Shown in pieces: positions 11,256 through 22,900 of a DNA stretch of 64,000 nucleotides. The DNA lies in assembly GCF_000283155.1 (NCBI RefSeq), contig NW_004454177.1:1310802-1374801 (forward strand), in the 5' to 3' direction. Origin of the DNA: Ceratotherium simum simum. Its lineage: Eukaryota > Chordata > Mammalia > Perissodactyla > Rhinocerotidae. Every line of letters starts with the position of its first letter. Position 1 is the first letter of the stretch. The notes below the pieces were generated by a model. That model was not told where the DNA came from, searched no databases, and saw only the letters and a list, made by a program, of their open reading frames with translations. A program made the translations under genes and the position numbers.

Positions 11256-13369
11256 CTGGTTACTCACCTCTGGGTGTCAACTATTTTTTCAATGTTCCTG
11301 TTTGTAGCACCCAGAATCTGAAGCATTGAGGATAAGGTGTTTGTTTAAGGAAATGCTGTAGAATTCGGTATCCTGAAATATCCTGTCATATACTATAATA
11401 AAAAATTTGATACTAACAGACCCGTCAAGATCTTGGAATAGTTTTGCTGTGATTTCAGATTCTCAGTGATAAAAGGAGAATATGAACGTTTTGATACATT
11501 TCAGCAGACTAGTTTTAAATATGAAATTGCCCTGAAGGCAAGACAATGACCTTCTGCTGGGCTTCCCAAGCTTGAGATTCTAGATTACATAGAACCAAAG
11601 CATTTCAGGAATTTTTAATTCAGTATGATACTGGCCTAGAACAAAGACCAAACTCCAAGATCGCAAAGACCCTGAGAATTCTTTTGCTGATTCCTCAGTC
11701 CCTCTAAGCCATCTGGGACAGATGTTTGATCTTGCCCTCTTTGCCTTTCCCTATTGACTCTCTACAGACAATACTTCACAGTACCTGAGTAACTGATTTG
11801 TTTCATAATAAATTCTGCAATTAAAATAAGTTTTTTGGTCTCAAAGTAAACATCTGTTTCAGTTGGAAAAAGTTAAAACAGTGACCTTAAATTATTAAAA
11901 TAGTGTATGCTTCTATTTCTTTGATAAATTTCCTCTCAAATATCTGACTATATTTTCTAAGATTTCCTTTTTTATCATGGCCCTTCAAAATTAAATGCAG
12001 ATGGTCTGAAATTTAGCATATGACTACAAATGGCAACAAAGTGCCTATCAAGTTTAAATCCAAGGTAGTCTATAATTCTTTGTCAATTATAATTCTTTTT
12101 ACTAATAATATAAGAACTATATTAAAGATGAGGCATGGCTAATCCTCTGTAAGTAAATTCTGCCCCCTTGTGGATTAAAACATCCACAGATAGGAAAGAA
12201 ATATTACAGTTGCATGGGCCAGTTCCTTTTAGTTCTTTCAAAGAGCCCTTCAACAATATTTAAAAGTAACGTTGACAATGGAACAAAACTAGACCATTTG
12301 TATAAACTGTGTAAGTGCAGACTGATGGTGACAAAATACATTAACGGATATTAGTATACATTTGTAGCTTATACTTTGCATCCCATTCAACTAGGACAGT
12401 CCCTTGAATATTTATTATATTTATCAATAAATATTTCATTGAATATTAGAGTTAGGAAAGACATTAAATATTGAGTTCAATATCCACATATAAGGATCCT
12501 CTTCACAGCTCCTGACTTACTCCCACTTGAATGATTCCAGTAATGGAAAATGCACTAAATGATCCAACTCATTCTCCTATCACACAGGACTGTTAGAAAG
12601 TCTATCAACATATTAAGCCAAAATGGAATAAGTCTTTTGCAAGAGAATCATATCATTTCAGAACTGGAAAGAGGTGTTGTAGGTCTCAGTCTATCATTTT
12701 ATGGTTGAATCTATTATGCCATCTGGACCTAATTCTGCCCTCAGGAACAATATCCAATAAGCCTATTACTTGTTTTGTAGCCTTTTAAATGTTGGAAGGT
12801 AGCTACCTTATTGCCCCTTAGTTTTTCTTCCTCCTAACTTTTCACTTATAATTGTGTCAACTATTCCTCATATGATATGTTTTTCAGACCCCATCATCTC
12901 TAGTCACAACCCTCTGAATGCCAACTTTTTGGTCGATGTCCCTCTCGTGTACAGCATCTAGAACTGAACACAGATGTTCTGGATGTGCTCGTTTGGCTAA
13001 TACAGAGTACAATGAAGCTGTCACTCCCCATGTTTGGGACATCAAACCTCTATTAATGCAGCCCGGACTCTGTCGGCTTTTTCAGCAGCCACATCACACT
13101 ACTGGTCAATATAAATCTTGTGGCACCCCAGGTCCTCCAGGTCTTTCCCACCCTGTACTTGTGTCTAGCTGTAATTTTTAACATTTTTCTCTATTAAATT
13201 TCATCTTGCTTTTGGCTCAGGATCCCAGCTAGCAAGATAATTATAGATCTTAAGTGTGTCCTATCGGATCAGCTCTGCTACCTACCTCTGTGCCATCTGC
13301 ATTTAATCAACATGGTATCTTTGTTTACAGCCAGCCAATTTCAAGGCAAAGGTAATGCCCTTTGGTGTG

Positions 13370-13590
13370 GGCAAGAGAATAGAATAAAAATTGGAGGTGG
13401 GATCATGTCGCCACAGTGCCACCCATCAGCTGTGTGGCCTCAGCTGTGTGGTCCTCGGTTTTCTCTTCTGTAAAACAGAGGTGATAACACTAGCTCATCG
13501 TGTGTCATGGGGCTCACGTGAGATACTGCATTTGAATGAGCTGAGTTGTTAATTGCTAAATAAATGTAAAGTATTTTTAATCATTAGCTT
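13370..13590 (+). mobile_element. MIR
   Basis: GTTTTCTCTTCTGTAAAACA and CTAAATAAATGTAAAG occupy the expected MIR positions. Confidence 0.7.
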
Positions 13591-14844
13591 TCAAATGGTT
13601 TGAAGGGGGAGGAGAAACTGTTATCATCTTTGTATTCCCAGGACTATACCTGACAAGTGAAGAATTCAACATGATTTTTTAATGTGGTTAAATACATATG
13701 GAGTATATATTGAGACAGTATTTTACAGAGGGCATGGGAGGTGAGTGGATCATTTTTAATCAGCCTGTGTTTAGTCTGAAAACTTCAACTATCTTCTGTC
13801 AGTACAAGGCTCTCCCTTTTTCCCTCTTCTCTCCTCCTACCTCTAGCTCCGCTCTGCTCTCTTACTTGGCTCAGCCTCCTCCCCTACTCCATCTTCTTCC
13901 TCCCTTCTCCACTCCCTCTCCTCCTCTAAAACCAACCTACAGACTGGGAAGGGGGAGGAAGCTCAAAATCTGCCTCCCCTCTCCGCGCTGAAGCCCACAG
14001 CTCAGGCTGCTGCCTAGGTCCTTGCACCTACACCACTAATTTTAGGGACTCCAGAAACAAATACTCACCTCCTGTGAGGAAAAAATAAGAAGGCACCACA
14101 CTGATTTCCAGATGTCTGCAAATCTACTGATAACCTGCAAGCTTCATTCCTTTAGCTTTAGGCTTTCTCTAAATATCAAATACACATTTGTATTTGAGAA
14201 GATATTAAAATATATCAGCCATTTAGCAGCTCATAGTGAATGTGGTTTTCCTTTTCCAAAGACCTCATAAAGTGAGCTGGCTGGAGAGATTCTGGGGTTG
14301 GGCTGGGTATGGGGTTGAGAAGACAAAATATACAGAAGAGAAACTTCCCTAGTTCACAGTGAGGGAGCTTGAAGGAAGCTGACAGGAGAGGATAGGTGCT
14401 GCCATTTGCTCAAGCTGCTCCCTTCACCAGGAAAGCTTTGTTCCTTCCCTCAAGTCTGTGCAGGAAAAGCCTGTCTGTCTTTCTAGAACTAGCTCAATTC
14501 CACTTACTCATCGGAGTCTTCCTTAACCACTCCTGTCAGAAATCATCTTCCATACAATAGTATTAATTTTCTTAGGTGTGATAATGACATTGTGATTGTG
14601 TAGAACATCCTTATTTTTAGGAGGTGCTTGCTGAAACATTTAGAGGTAAAATGTCGCGCTATCTGCAACTTACTTTTAACGAGTGCAGCAAAAAATATAT
14701 ATGCGGAGAAAGAGACAAAGCAAATATGGCCAAATATTAACAGTTATCAAGCAAAATGACTTCCAAACTCCTCACAATTCTGCTTCACCTCCTCAGCATG
14801 TTTTTCTGGTTTTCCTTGTTTTTCAAAGCACAGTGTGTACAATT

Positions 14845-15085
14845 ATTATTAATAGTAATTACCATTTGTTGCGTATGTACTGTATACCATGTGCCAGTGC
14901 CTGGCATTTTACATATATCATATATAATCCTTACAACAATCTCTCACGGTTGATGTTTTTATGCTCATTTTAGAGAGAAGAAGAAAGACTCAGAGTAGTC
15001 AGGGAATTAGTTGGTCTTGTGGCCACTACTTAAATCCATATCTATCTGACACCAAAGTCCATGCTCTTTCCATTGCATCATGCTG
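14845..15085 (-). mobile_element. MIR
   Basis: Reverse MIR: ACCATGTGCCAGTGCCTGGC, ATCCTTACAACAATCTCTC and AAAGACTCAGAGTAGTCAGG. Confidence 0.75.
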
Positions 15086-15142
15086 TATCTTGAATTGCAT
15101 ACAGTATTCCAGAAACAGTCTGGAAGGTACATGTCTGCATGC

Positions 15143-15168
15143 ACGCACACACACACACACACACACAC
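15143..15168 (+). repeat. (CA)n microsatellite
   Basis: An uninterrupted ACACAC run of about 26 bases, likely polymorphic. Confidence 0.9.
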
Positions 15169-16171
15169 CTCTACAGAATTTTATATATATTAGCATAGAA
15201 ATCAGGAGGCCGTTGGGTGAGTCACTTCTCTCTCAGCCTCAATTTCTTGATCCATAAAGTGAGAGAAGTTGATTTAAAATTTCCAAAGTCCTTTTTATTT
15301 TTCTGACTGACATTCAGTGATTTTGATTTCCCCGACACTTTCTCAAATATTCTGTGTAAAGCAAAACAAGAAAATTCTCTTCCCATTCAGGTAAGAGGAC
15401 AAGTCCATTGAGAAAAGCACAATCACTGAGTAGAAGAAGGTGCCTGCATGCCTCAACTGCCCATTAGCGGGTGCCCTGCTGTACCTTAAAAAGTGTCAAT
15501 GGCACAGCTCCTGAACCTAACATGGGACACTCACTACTATAGCTCTCTAACTTTGTTACTTTTCAACTGCATGTCTACACAGCCTGGTAACCAACAACTC
15601 AATTGTAAAGGAAGAACCCACTTGTTCTCAACCTGTGCACCAAGCACTGTGGCCTCTCCTAGATGGGGCCTTGGGGAATGTTGTGTGCCTGTGTTGATGA
15701 AGGTAGCACTGGAGGATCCATTCTTTGGATCTCTTTGGAGAGTAAGCATGCAGACTTAACTATGAGACCCCAGGCAGCCTGTGCCCTGTAGGCCTTCAGT
15801 AAGTATTTGAGACGCAGAAGAATTCTCTGTCGGGGAAATAAGAGACAAATAGATATTTTAAATGCAACATCCTAGTTTCTATTAAAAGTTACGCCTGGCT
15901 TTGTACATAAAATTTTTTAAAAAGACTTCAATTGTGAGTGTTTTAATGTCAATGAATAGTCAATTGGTCATAGAAATTGCCTTTAAAAATTTTACTATTA
16001 TCTTCTCAATAGATTCATCTTCAAAATATGTGGCTTAGTTTCCCTCAGTTATATAAAAGTATTCACGTTGGGAAAAAAGTTACCTCTAACCCATCTCTTT
16101 GCAGGAGGGCTTGAAGGTTCATGAGAATCTTTAATAAATGTAAATGCCCTTTAGAAAATAAAACCACAAAC

Positions 16172-16430
16172 TTTTTGTTTGTGTGTGTGAGGAAGATCAG
16201 CCCTGAGCTAACATCCGATGCCGATCCTCCTCTGTTTGCTGAGGAAGATTGGCCCTGGGCTAATATCCGTGCCCATCTTCCTCTACTTTATATAGGACGC
16301 CACCACAGCATGGCTTGACAAGCGGTGCATCGGTGCACACCCGGGATGCACCTGGGATCCAAACCTGCAAACCCACGGGCCACTGAAGCGGAGTGCACGC
16401 ACATAACTGCTGCGCCACCAGGCCGGCCCC
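16172..16430 (-). mobile_element. ERE-type SINE, antisense, long-tail subfamily
   Basis: It starts with TGTGTGTGAGGAAGATCAG and ends AGGCCGGCCCC; the flanking duplication is ACCACAAACT. Some head positions have diverged. Confidence 0.9.
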
Positions 16431-16519
16431 ACCACAAACTAATCTTAACTGAATGTAGACAGCAGTGATCTCAGAAAAAGCCCCTTCTTCTAGTACAGAA
16501 GAGCATTTTAGGGGGAGAC

Positions 16520-16625
16520 TCCTATGTGCCATCACTAGGCGCTTTACCTCAGTGTCTCACTTAATTCCCATTTTGCAGATGAGAACACTAAATCTCAGAG
16601 AGGGTAATTCTCCCAAGCTCCCAAA
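16520..16625 (-). mobile_element. MIR fragment
   Basis: CCCATTTTGCAGATGAGAAC and ATCTCAGAGAGGGTAATTC, next to the antisense ERE. Confidence 0.65.
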
Positions 16626-17659
16626 GGTCCTTTGTTAAGTGCCTGAGTTGCATGCGGAAGCCTCCACTTACGGAGAGCCCTAGGCTTCCATGACTGCATT
16701 TTGCACACAACACGGAGGCGGTCCTCACCACTGGCACCTTCCAGCACCTCTCCTCATTGTCAAATGCTGTAAGAGTCCCAGACACCCAGGGGAGACTATT
16801 CCCTTACCTGCAGTTCTGCCACTAACTAGCTTGTGATTGACATTTCAATTCTCCAGGCTGCAGTTTCCTCTTAAGTTAAATTGTGGGGATCTCGAAGGTC
16901 TTTCTTAAGGAAGATGACTCCTTCAATACCCAGGGAACCCAGGGCTAGCCGCTGAGTGGATTGCCCCTTTCACTCACCCGCCAGGCGGCAGACACATGCT
17001 CAGCAGCCCCCACACGCACTGCCAAGCCTGGGAGTTATACAAAGAGCCCAGGCCCCTGTCCACTTAGGCTATGGAACACGGGTGTGGGTAAAAAAAAGCA
17101 CAGAAGGACCTGAGAAATCTGCTGGGATCCCCATGGCCTCCTGCAGTCTAGGGGGCTAAGGTTCAAGGAAGACTAGAGGTGCGTGCACTCTGATCTTGAG
17201 GCTCCCTGCTTCAGTGAAGTCATTTTTATTCATTGAGTGCCCCCCTCCCTGCAATGCTGTATTTAATTCTGGATGTGGTATAAATAGAACTTGGTGCTCT
17301 GGCAAAGCACACCACCCACCACTGTGTTCCTTTCCTTTTGGGATAGCAACCCAATCTGAGGCTTTGATTCCCTCTAGTGGCTCAAATCGGCAACTTTCAT
17401 AGCTGATTCTTTGCTTTTCTTTATTCAATGTGTAGTTAAGTGCCCACTGTAAGCATCAAATTGGTGCTGGGTTTGCTAGCTTTGCTTGGGGTCTGGAGCA
17501 CTGGTTTCATTTGAGCATTGTTGTGTCCAGTGGAAAGTGATCAGAGAGAGAAGCCAGAGCTCCTTCTTATACGCTTAGCTTAGTTCAGTGCAAACTCCTA
17601 ATTTCCCTGCTGCTCTATAGTTGCTTTATGGGGACTGAGGGAGAATGGGTTTTATATAG

Positions 17660-17925
17660 GTTATTTCAGCCACTAAATGAGTGGTAGGACCATAGGCTGG
17701 CTCTTTTATCCCTGGGCCTCAGTTTGCTCGTTGGTAAAATGAGTGTATGGGTTCGATTCAAATCAATCCAACAAATATTTATTGGGCACCTGCAGTGTGT
17801 AAGACACCGGGCTGAGTGCTTTGGGAATGCAGTGGTGAATGACACCTAATCTTGAAGAGTTCACAGGCTAATGGGAGAACTAGACATCTGGGAAGCCACA
17901 TAAAACACAGGGCATGAGCAGCATA
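17660..17925 (+). repeat. MIR fragment followed by L2/MER-like repeat
   Basis: CCTCAGTTTGCTCGTTGGTA (MIR) is followed by ACAAATATTTATTGGGCACC and AGTTCACAGGCTAATGGGAG, an old repeat text seen elsewhere in the window. Confidence 0.6.
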
Positions 17926-17934
17926 GCATGCCTG

Positions 17935-18340
17935 TCAGAGTGTGAGCTTTGCAGTGAGACAGATCTGGGTGGAGCCCCTGCTCTGTCACTTCCGAGTTTT
18001 GTGATCTTGGGCAAGTTACTAATCTCCTCTTTAAAGATTTATTTATTTATTTTCCCCCCAAAGCCCCAGTAGATAGTTGTATGTCATAGTTGCACAGCCT
18101 TCTAGTTGCCATATGTGGGATGCAGCCTCAGCGTGGCCGGAGAAGCGGTGCGCCGGTGTGCGCCCGGGATCCGAACCCGGGCCGCCAGCATCAGAGAGCA
18201 CGCACTTAACCGCTAAGCCACAGGGCCGGCCCCACTAATCTCCTCTTTAAAGTTCCTCAATAAATCTGGATAATAATCCTTTCCTCATAGGGTTAAGTGC
18301 TCAGTGAAGAGCCAAACTACAGGAAGTGGTAACTAAATGG
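17935..18340 (+). mobile_element. MIR interrupted by an ERE
   Basis: CTGTCACTTCCGAGTTTTGT and TTGGGCAAGTTACTAATC stop at 18036 and resume at 18253 with TTCCTCAATAAATCTGG. The ERE at 18037-18233 lies between. Confidence 0.8.
18037..18233 (-). mobile_element. ERE1-type SINE inserted in a MIR
   Basis: This full short ERE is in antisense, with a near-perfect duplication ACTAATCTCCTCTTTAAAG at 18018-18036 and 18234-18252. It splits an older MIR into two halves, which dates it as the younger insertion. Confidence 0.95.
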
Positions 18341-19841
18341 TGGCCACTCCCATTGCAGTTTCAAGTTCTAAACAGAAATAACAGAAACTTTCTTGAGAAT
18401 GTCAGTTAAGACCCTACAAGGGGTTTATCCTGTTGGCTGTGAAGGCCCCTCCTTAGGCCAGCAGATTTCTATAGTCTCCTTTCTTTGCCAGGGAGCTTGG
18501 GAATCCACCTGCTGCTTCTCTTAGGGTGGATGCCTCTGAGGGCTCTAACCCTGCAGTTTCAGCCCAATCAGCCCCCCTGCAGAGAGAACCACAGTCTCCC
18601 CTGCTCCCTTCTTCCTCCTTTCATTTCCCTGCAGGCAAGAATACAGGCCCTTTTCCTTCCCACAGACTTGCTGCTATTCACTTTTGGGAAATGAACAGGG
18701 AATAAAAGAGGTGGCTTATATGCTTCTGTTAGTCATGATCCTTGGTCTTCCCTGCTTAACACCCTCTGAAGTGGCAGAGTGAGTTCTCTCCAGGAGAGAG
18801 GACTTCACACAAGCCCTGGCACTTGGGGCTCTTCCAACCTGGAGATTGTATGACTCTGTTACCTCGTGAATGGCTTGAAAGAGATCATTTTCATGCTGAG
18901 CTTCTTTATTACTGTGTAAGGAAATAAAGGAGGATCCAGAGCTAACGCACACCTTGAATGCCAGACACATCATCCCTAGAATCCAGTGAGGTTTCATCAG
19001 TTCATCAGTCATCACTACTGTAGATTTAACAGTCAACAATGTCAGAGCCTTAGTCAGAAATGAAGAGAGATTAATAGGAAGGAGAGAGGGTGAGCTTGGA
19101 GCCCAAAGTTGCTGACAGAATACCATTCCTGGAAAAAGATGAAAGTTAGAGGTAAAGAAAGCCAAAAGTGGAACAGAATTCCTATTGGTCAAAGGGATAA
19201 CAGATGGATGGAGAGACAGGATCCAAATGTGGTAACTCAGAATTTCGTTTTTGATAGAAAGAGCTACTGCAAATTTTAAAGCCATATGATATAAAACAAT
19301 AAAGAATGAGAGATAGAAGTTGGGGGGATAAGAGAATGTGTATCCCTAAGGGAAGCAGAAAATGCCTATATGAGCCCCCTTGTTCCTGGAGGCATTCCTG
19401 CACTTACTCAGAGGTCTGGGAGGGAAACCTATCTCTAAGAAGGCTCTAAGGAGTAAACTGGTATCTGGAGCCTGTTCTGGGGAGGATGCCAAGCTCTGCC
19501 TTCCCTTTTGGTTTCCATCCTTTTAGAAGCCTCTGTTAGTGGGAGACAGAAAGATCAAAAGACAGTTGTTGTTGACCTGAGTGATTTCATGGTTCATAAA
19601 AACCCAGCAAGGTAGGAAAGACAGGCATTAGTAGGAGTGTAATTCAGAGGGTTAAGGAAGACATGATTAATTCAGTTTAATGGAGGAGCCAGAGTGAGAC
19701 CCTGGGACTTCTGGCACTGCTTGTCTAGGCTTCTTCCAACACCTTGACTTACCCCTTGCCTGCAGGAACATCCAATAACTATTAGTTGTAATATTTGCTT
19801 CCCACACACTGCATTACTCATTAGAGGTTTTCCTCTTCCAG

Positions 19842-19999
19842 TTTCCTACTATGTTGGAACCTTGGGGACTCACACTGAGATCAAGAGAGTGGCAGAAGAA
19901 AAGGTCACTTTGCCCTGTCACCATCAACTGGGGCTTCCAGAAAAAGACACCCTGGATATCGAATGGCTGCTCACCGATAATGAAGGGAAACAAAATGTG
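19842..19999 (+). CDS. CLMP: CLMP exon 2 (signal peptide end and first half of Ig V domain)
   Basis: The exon is 158 bp, preceded by a polypyrimidine tract and CAG and followed by GTAAGT. It encodes the end of the signal peptide (VSYYVGTLG) and the N-terminal part of the V-type Ig domain, including VTLPC (Cys35) and the DIEWLL strand with the core Trp. It begins two bases into a codon (phase requires one base from exon 1) and ends on a codon boundary. Confidence 0.96.
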
Positions 20000-22900
20000 G
20001 TAAGTACACACCGGGCTAGAGCCTCCCTCCTCCTCTCTTCTTGGCCTCCTGCATTTGCCTTTCCTCAGTCCTCCATTCTTTCTTGTTGGGTCAGAAAGGG
20101 CTAGAATTGCTTTCTCATCCGGCTTATAGCTGAAAGACTCTACATACAAAACTGTAAAGAAAGGGTATTTGGGTTGTGAGGATAAGAGATTCTGTGTTCT
20201 TTGGGTAAGCAAGAACTACTAGAAAGCCATCTATCATTTGCCCAAGGAGGGAATCTGCATGATTAGTGTCTTTCCAAAGAAGAGGACTAAGATGCAGTAG
20301 CTTGATTCTCTAGTCCAGTAGCCAGAACTATACCTATACTAGGAAGCCTGCCCCTCCTTCTCCTCTGAAACCATTACCATATGCCTATGCTTAAGCTTTG
20401 CACAAAGCCATGACTTCCGAGCTTTAAGATTGTGTAATATGATAAATATATGATACAAAGGAACAAGTACAGGACATGAATGAATGTTTAACACATATAT
20501 AATTGGCCAGCAAAAGAACTGATAGTAGTTCTAGAGTTGGAAAATAAAGGAGCTGTCCCTGGGTCTTCAGTGTTCAGGTTAGGGAGGGCCGCCATGATAG
20601 TCCACTGGTTTTTATAAGCTTTTGGCAGTGTGAACAGAACTTGTAGCATGCTGCTCCTGATGATCCACTGGGCTGGCCTTTATTAGAGAGTGAGAACTAA
20701 GTAACCTACGGTTATCATCTTTTCTGCCTTGGCTGCTTTCAGCCACTGTAACTTTCTTCAACGTACGTTTTCTAGCATAAGTATTTTCACTCCCTTTACC
20801 CACTGACTTTTTTTTTTTTTTAACTTTTTGTTCAAAGTTTTGTGATTTTAAAAAATCTATAACTTAGGGAAGCTGACTTTAGACTTTCCTTCTTTTTCAG
20901 AGCTTTACTTCTTTCCCTACTAAAAAGTGAAAAGTTCTCCTTTCCTCTCCTCCGTCTATACCACTAATTTTATAAGATGGTTTGTGCTGGGGGAAGCTAA
21001 GGTTTTCACTGAAAATAAATTTCAGGATCATTTTGGAGGTTAACCTGCTTAAATAACTGCCTACATTGCCTTGTTATTTTGATACTGTTTGTCATTTTGT
21101 TCTCATAGTACGTCATCCTAAGACTCTCTCTGCTCTCTGTAGAACAAGGTCACCTTAACCTGAGCATATTTATTCCAACAACTTCTTAGTCAGTCCTAGA
21201 CATGATACTCTCAGTTCTGAATGAAGTAAATAAGAGCCCATGTTCTGTTAATGAAAAGCCAAGAATGACTCCACTCATCTTTCACCCCAGTGTTTTCATT
21301 TAAACTAAAGAAAAAAAGAGTTGCTTGGTTATGTAGCCAAGTGAATACAAGAGTTAGGAAGTTAATTGTTGATTAAAGAAGGCGACTGGTATGGCTTCTG
21401 AACACTCTGATAAGCAGTCACAGTTCCCTACTTATCTTCAGTTAATACTTTAAAGTAAGTGTCATCATTTATTCAGTCATTCAGATTTATTTATTTAGTC
21501 ACACGAATTTATTTTGCACTTACTGTATGCCATGCTAGGCACCGGGATACAATAGTGAAGACAATATCAGAGCCCCTGCGTTCTTGGGGTTTACAGTGAA
21601 ATGACATTCAAAAAATTTTTTAAATGTTTTAAAAGTAGAGAGCAATAGGGGCCGGCCCCATGGCGTAGCAGTTAAGTGCTCGCGCTCCGCTGGTGGCGGC
21701 CCGGGGTTCAGATCCCGGGCACGCACCGATGCACTGCTTGTCAGGCAGTGCTGTGGCTGCGTCCCATATAAAGTAGAGGAAGATGGGCACAGGTGTTAGC
21801 CCAGGGCCAGTTTTCCTCAGTAAAAAGAGGAGGATTGGCATGGATGTTAGCTCAGGGCTGATCTTCCTCACAAAAAGAAAAAGTAGAGAGCAATAACTGT
21901 TAGCTACATGCCAGGCACAAGTCTGTTTAGCACATATTATCTTATTTAACTTAATCCTCATAACCAGGATTATTAGCCCCATTTTACAAATAAGGAACTG
22001 AGGCATGTACATATACACACACAAAGTGAGAAAATTGCTTAAGTTTACCCATTTTGCATTTTGAAATTAGGCAATCTGATATCAGTGCCTGGGCTGTTAA
22101 CCACTAGTTGTATTACCTTCATAAATATTCTGAAATTGTAGTATGTGCTATGTAGGAAATAAGGAGAATGTGGGGAGAAGATTATTCCAGGCAGAACTAA
22201 TTATGCAAAGACCTTGATGCAGGAAAAAGCTTGACACTATTGGAAGTTCTAAAAGATCAAAATCAATTTAGTTAAATTTAATAACCATTTCTTGGATTCC
22301 CACTATACACACACCCTATGGTGAAAAGATAAATTCCTAAAGAGAACTAAGAACTAAGTGACAAATATCATGATAGTGATAAGCAGAGTGTTCTAGATGA
22401 ATACAAGGGAAGAGCCATTGGCCAAGAGTAGTTGGAGGAGGGGAGAGGTCAGGACGGCTTCCTATAAGAAGGCACAGCTGATCTGAGTGTTGATGGAAGG
22501 CATTGCCCTGAGGAAATCACAAGAGCACAGAAACAAAGGCTGGAAAATTCTGGGAGATCATAAGCAGCTAGTATAGGTGGAGGGCAAAATGTGAGCCTGC
22601 GAGGTTGCAGAACCAGAACATGGAAAGTCTTGCATGCCACACTAGGGTGATTAGAATGTTTCCTGTAATGTTATGGAGTTCTTAACGGATTTTAAGAGTG
22701 AAAGGGACATATTTGCATTTTAGAGCAATCGCTCTGGCACTGTGTAGCAACTGATTGAAGGGGGACTTGAGTAGCAGCAGGACCAGTTGAATAATTTCAG
22801 GCTATACAATAAGGGCTTAAACTACACTCACAGACAGTAGGATACCAAGAAGGGATAATAAAAATTTAGTGGGTAAAGTTGCCAAAGGTTTTTAATTGCC

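Larger units (their letters stand above)
1..19841 (+). other. CLMP: CLMP intron 1 (3' part)
   Basis: No exon or RNA gene is recognisable here. The stretch ends in a pyrimidine-rich tract and AG acceptor at 19840-19841. It holds five ERE-type SINEs, several MIR and L2-like repeats, an antisense L1 ORF2 fragment, one LTR, a purine microsatellite and a CA repeat, listed separately. Between them (about 1-650, 870-2215, 5680-6130, 7105-7670, 7910-8400, 10080-10980, 11260-13370, 13600-14840, 15090-16160, 16630-17650 and 18340-19840) I see single-copy intronic DNA with no gene. The CLMP first exon must lie further upstream; intron 1 is very long in other mammals. Confidence 0.85.

Noticed and set aside
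15143..15168. Short direct repeats considered as a CRISPR-like array
   Set aside because: Simple CA microsatellite in a mammalian intron; no spaced repeats.
18716..19285. Open frame of 189 codons on the minus strand just upstream of CLMP exon 2
   Set aside because: No recognisable domain, no splice or promoter context, low-information composition; likely a chance frame in intronic DNA.
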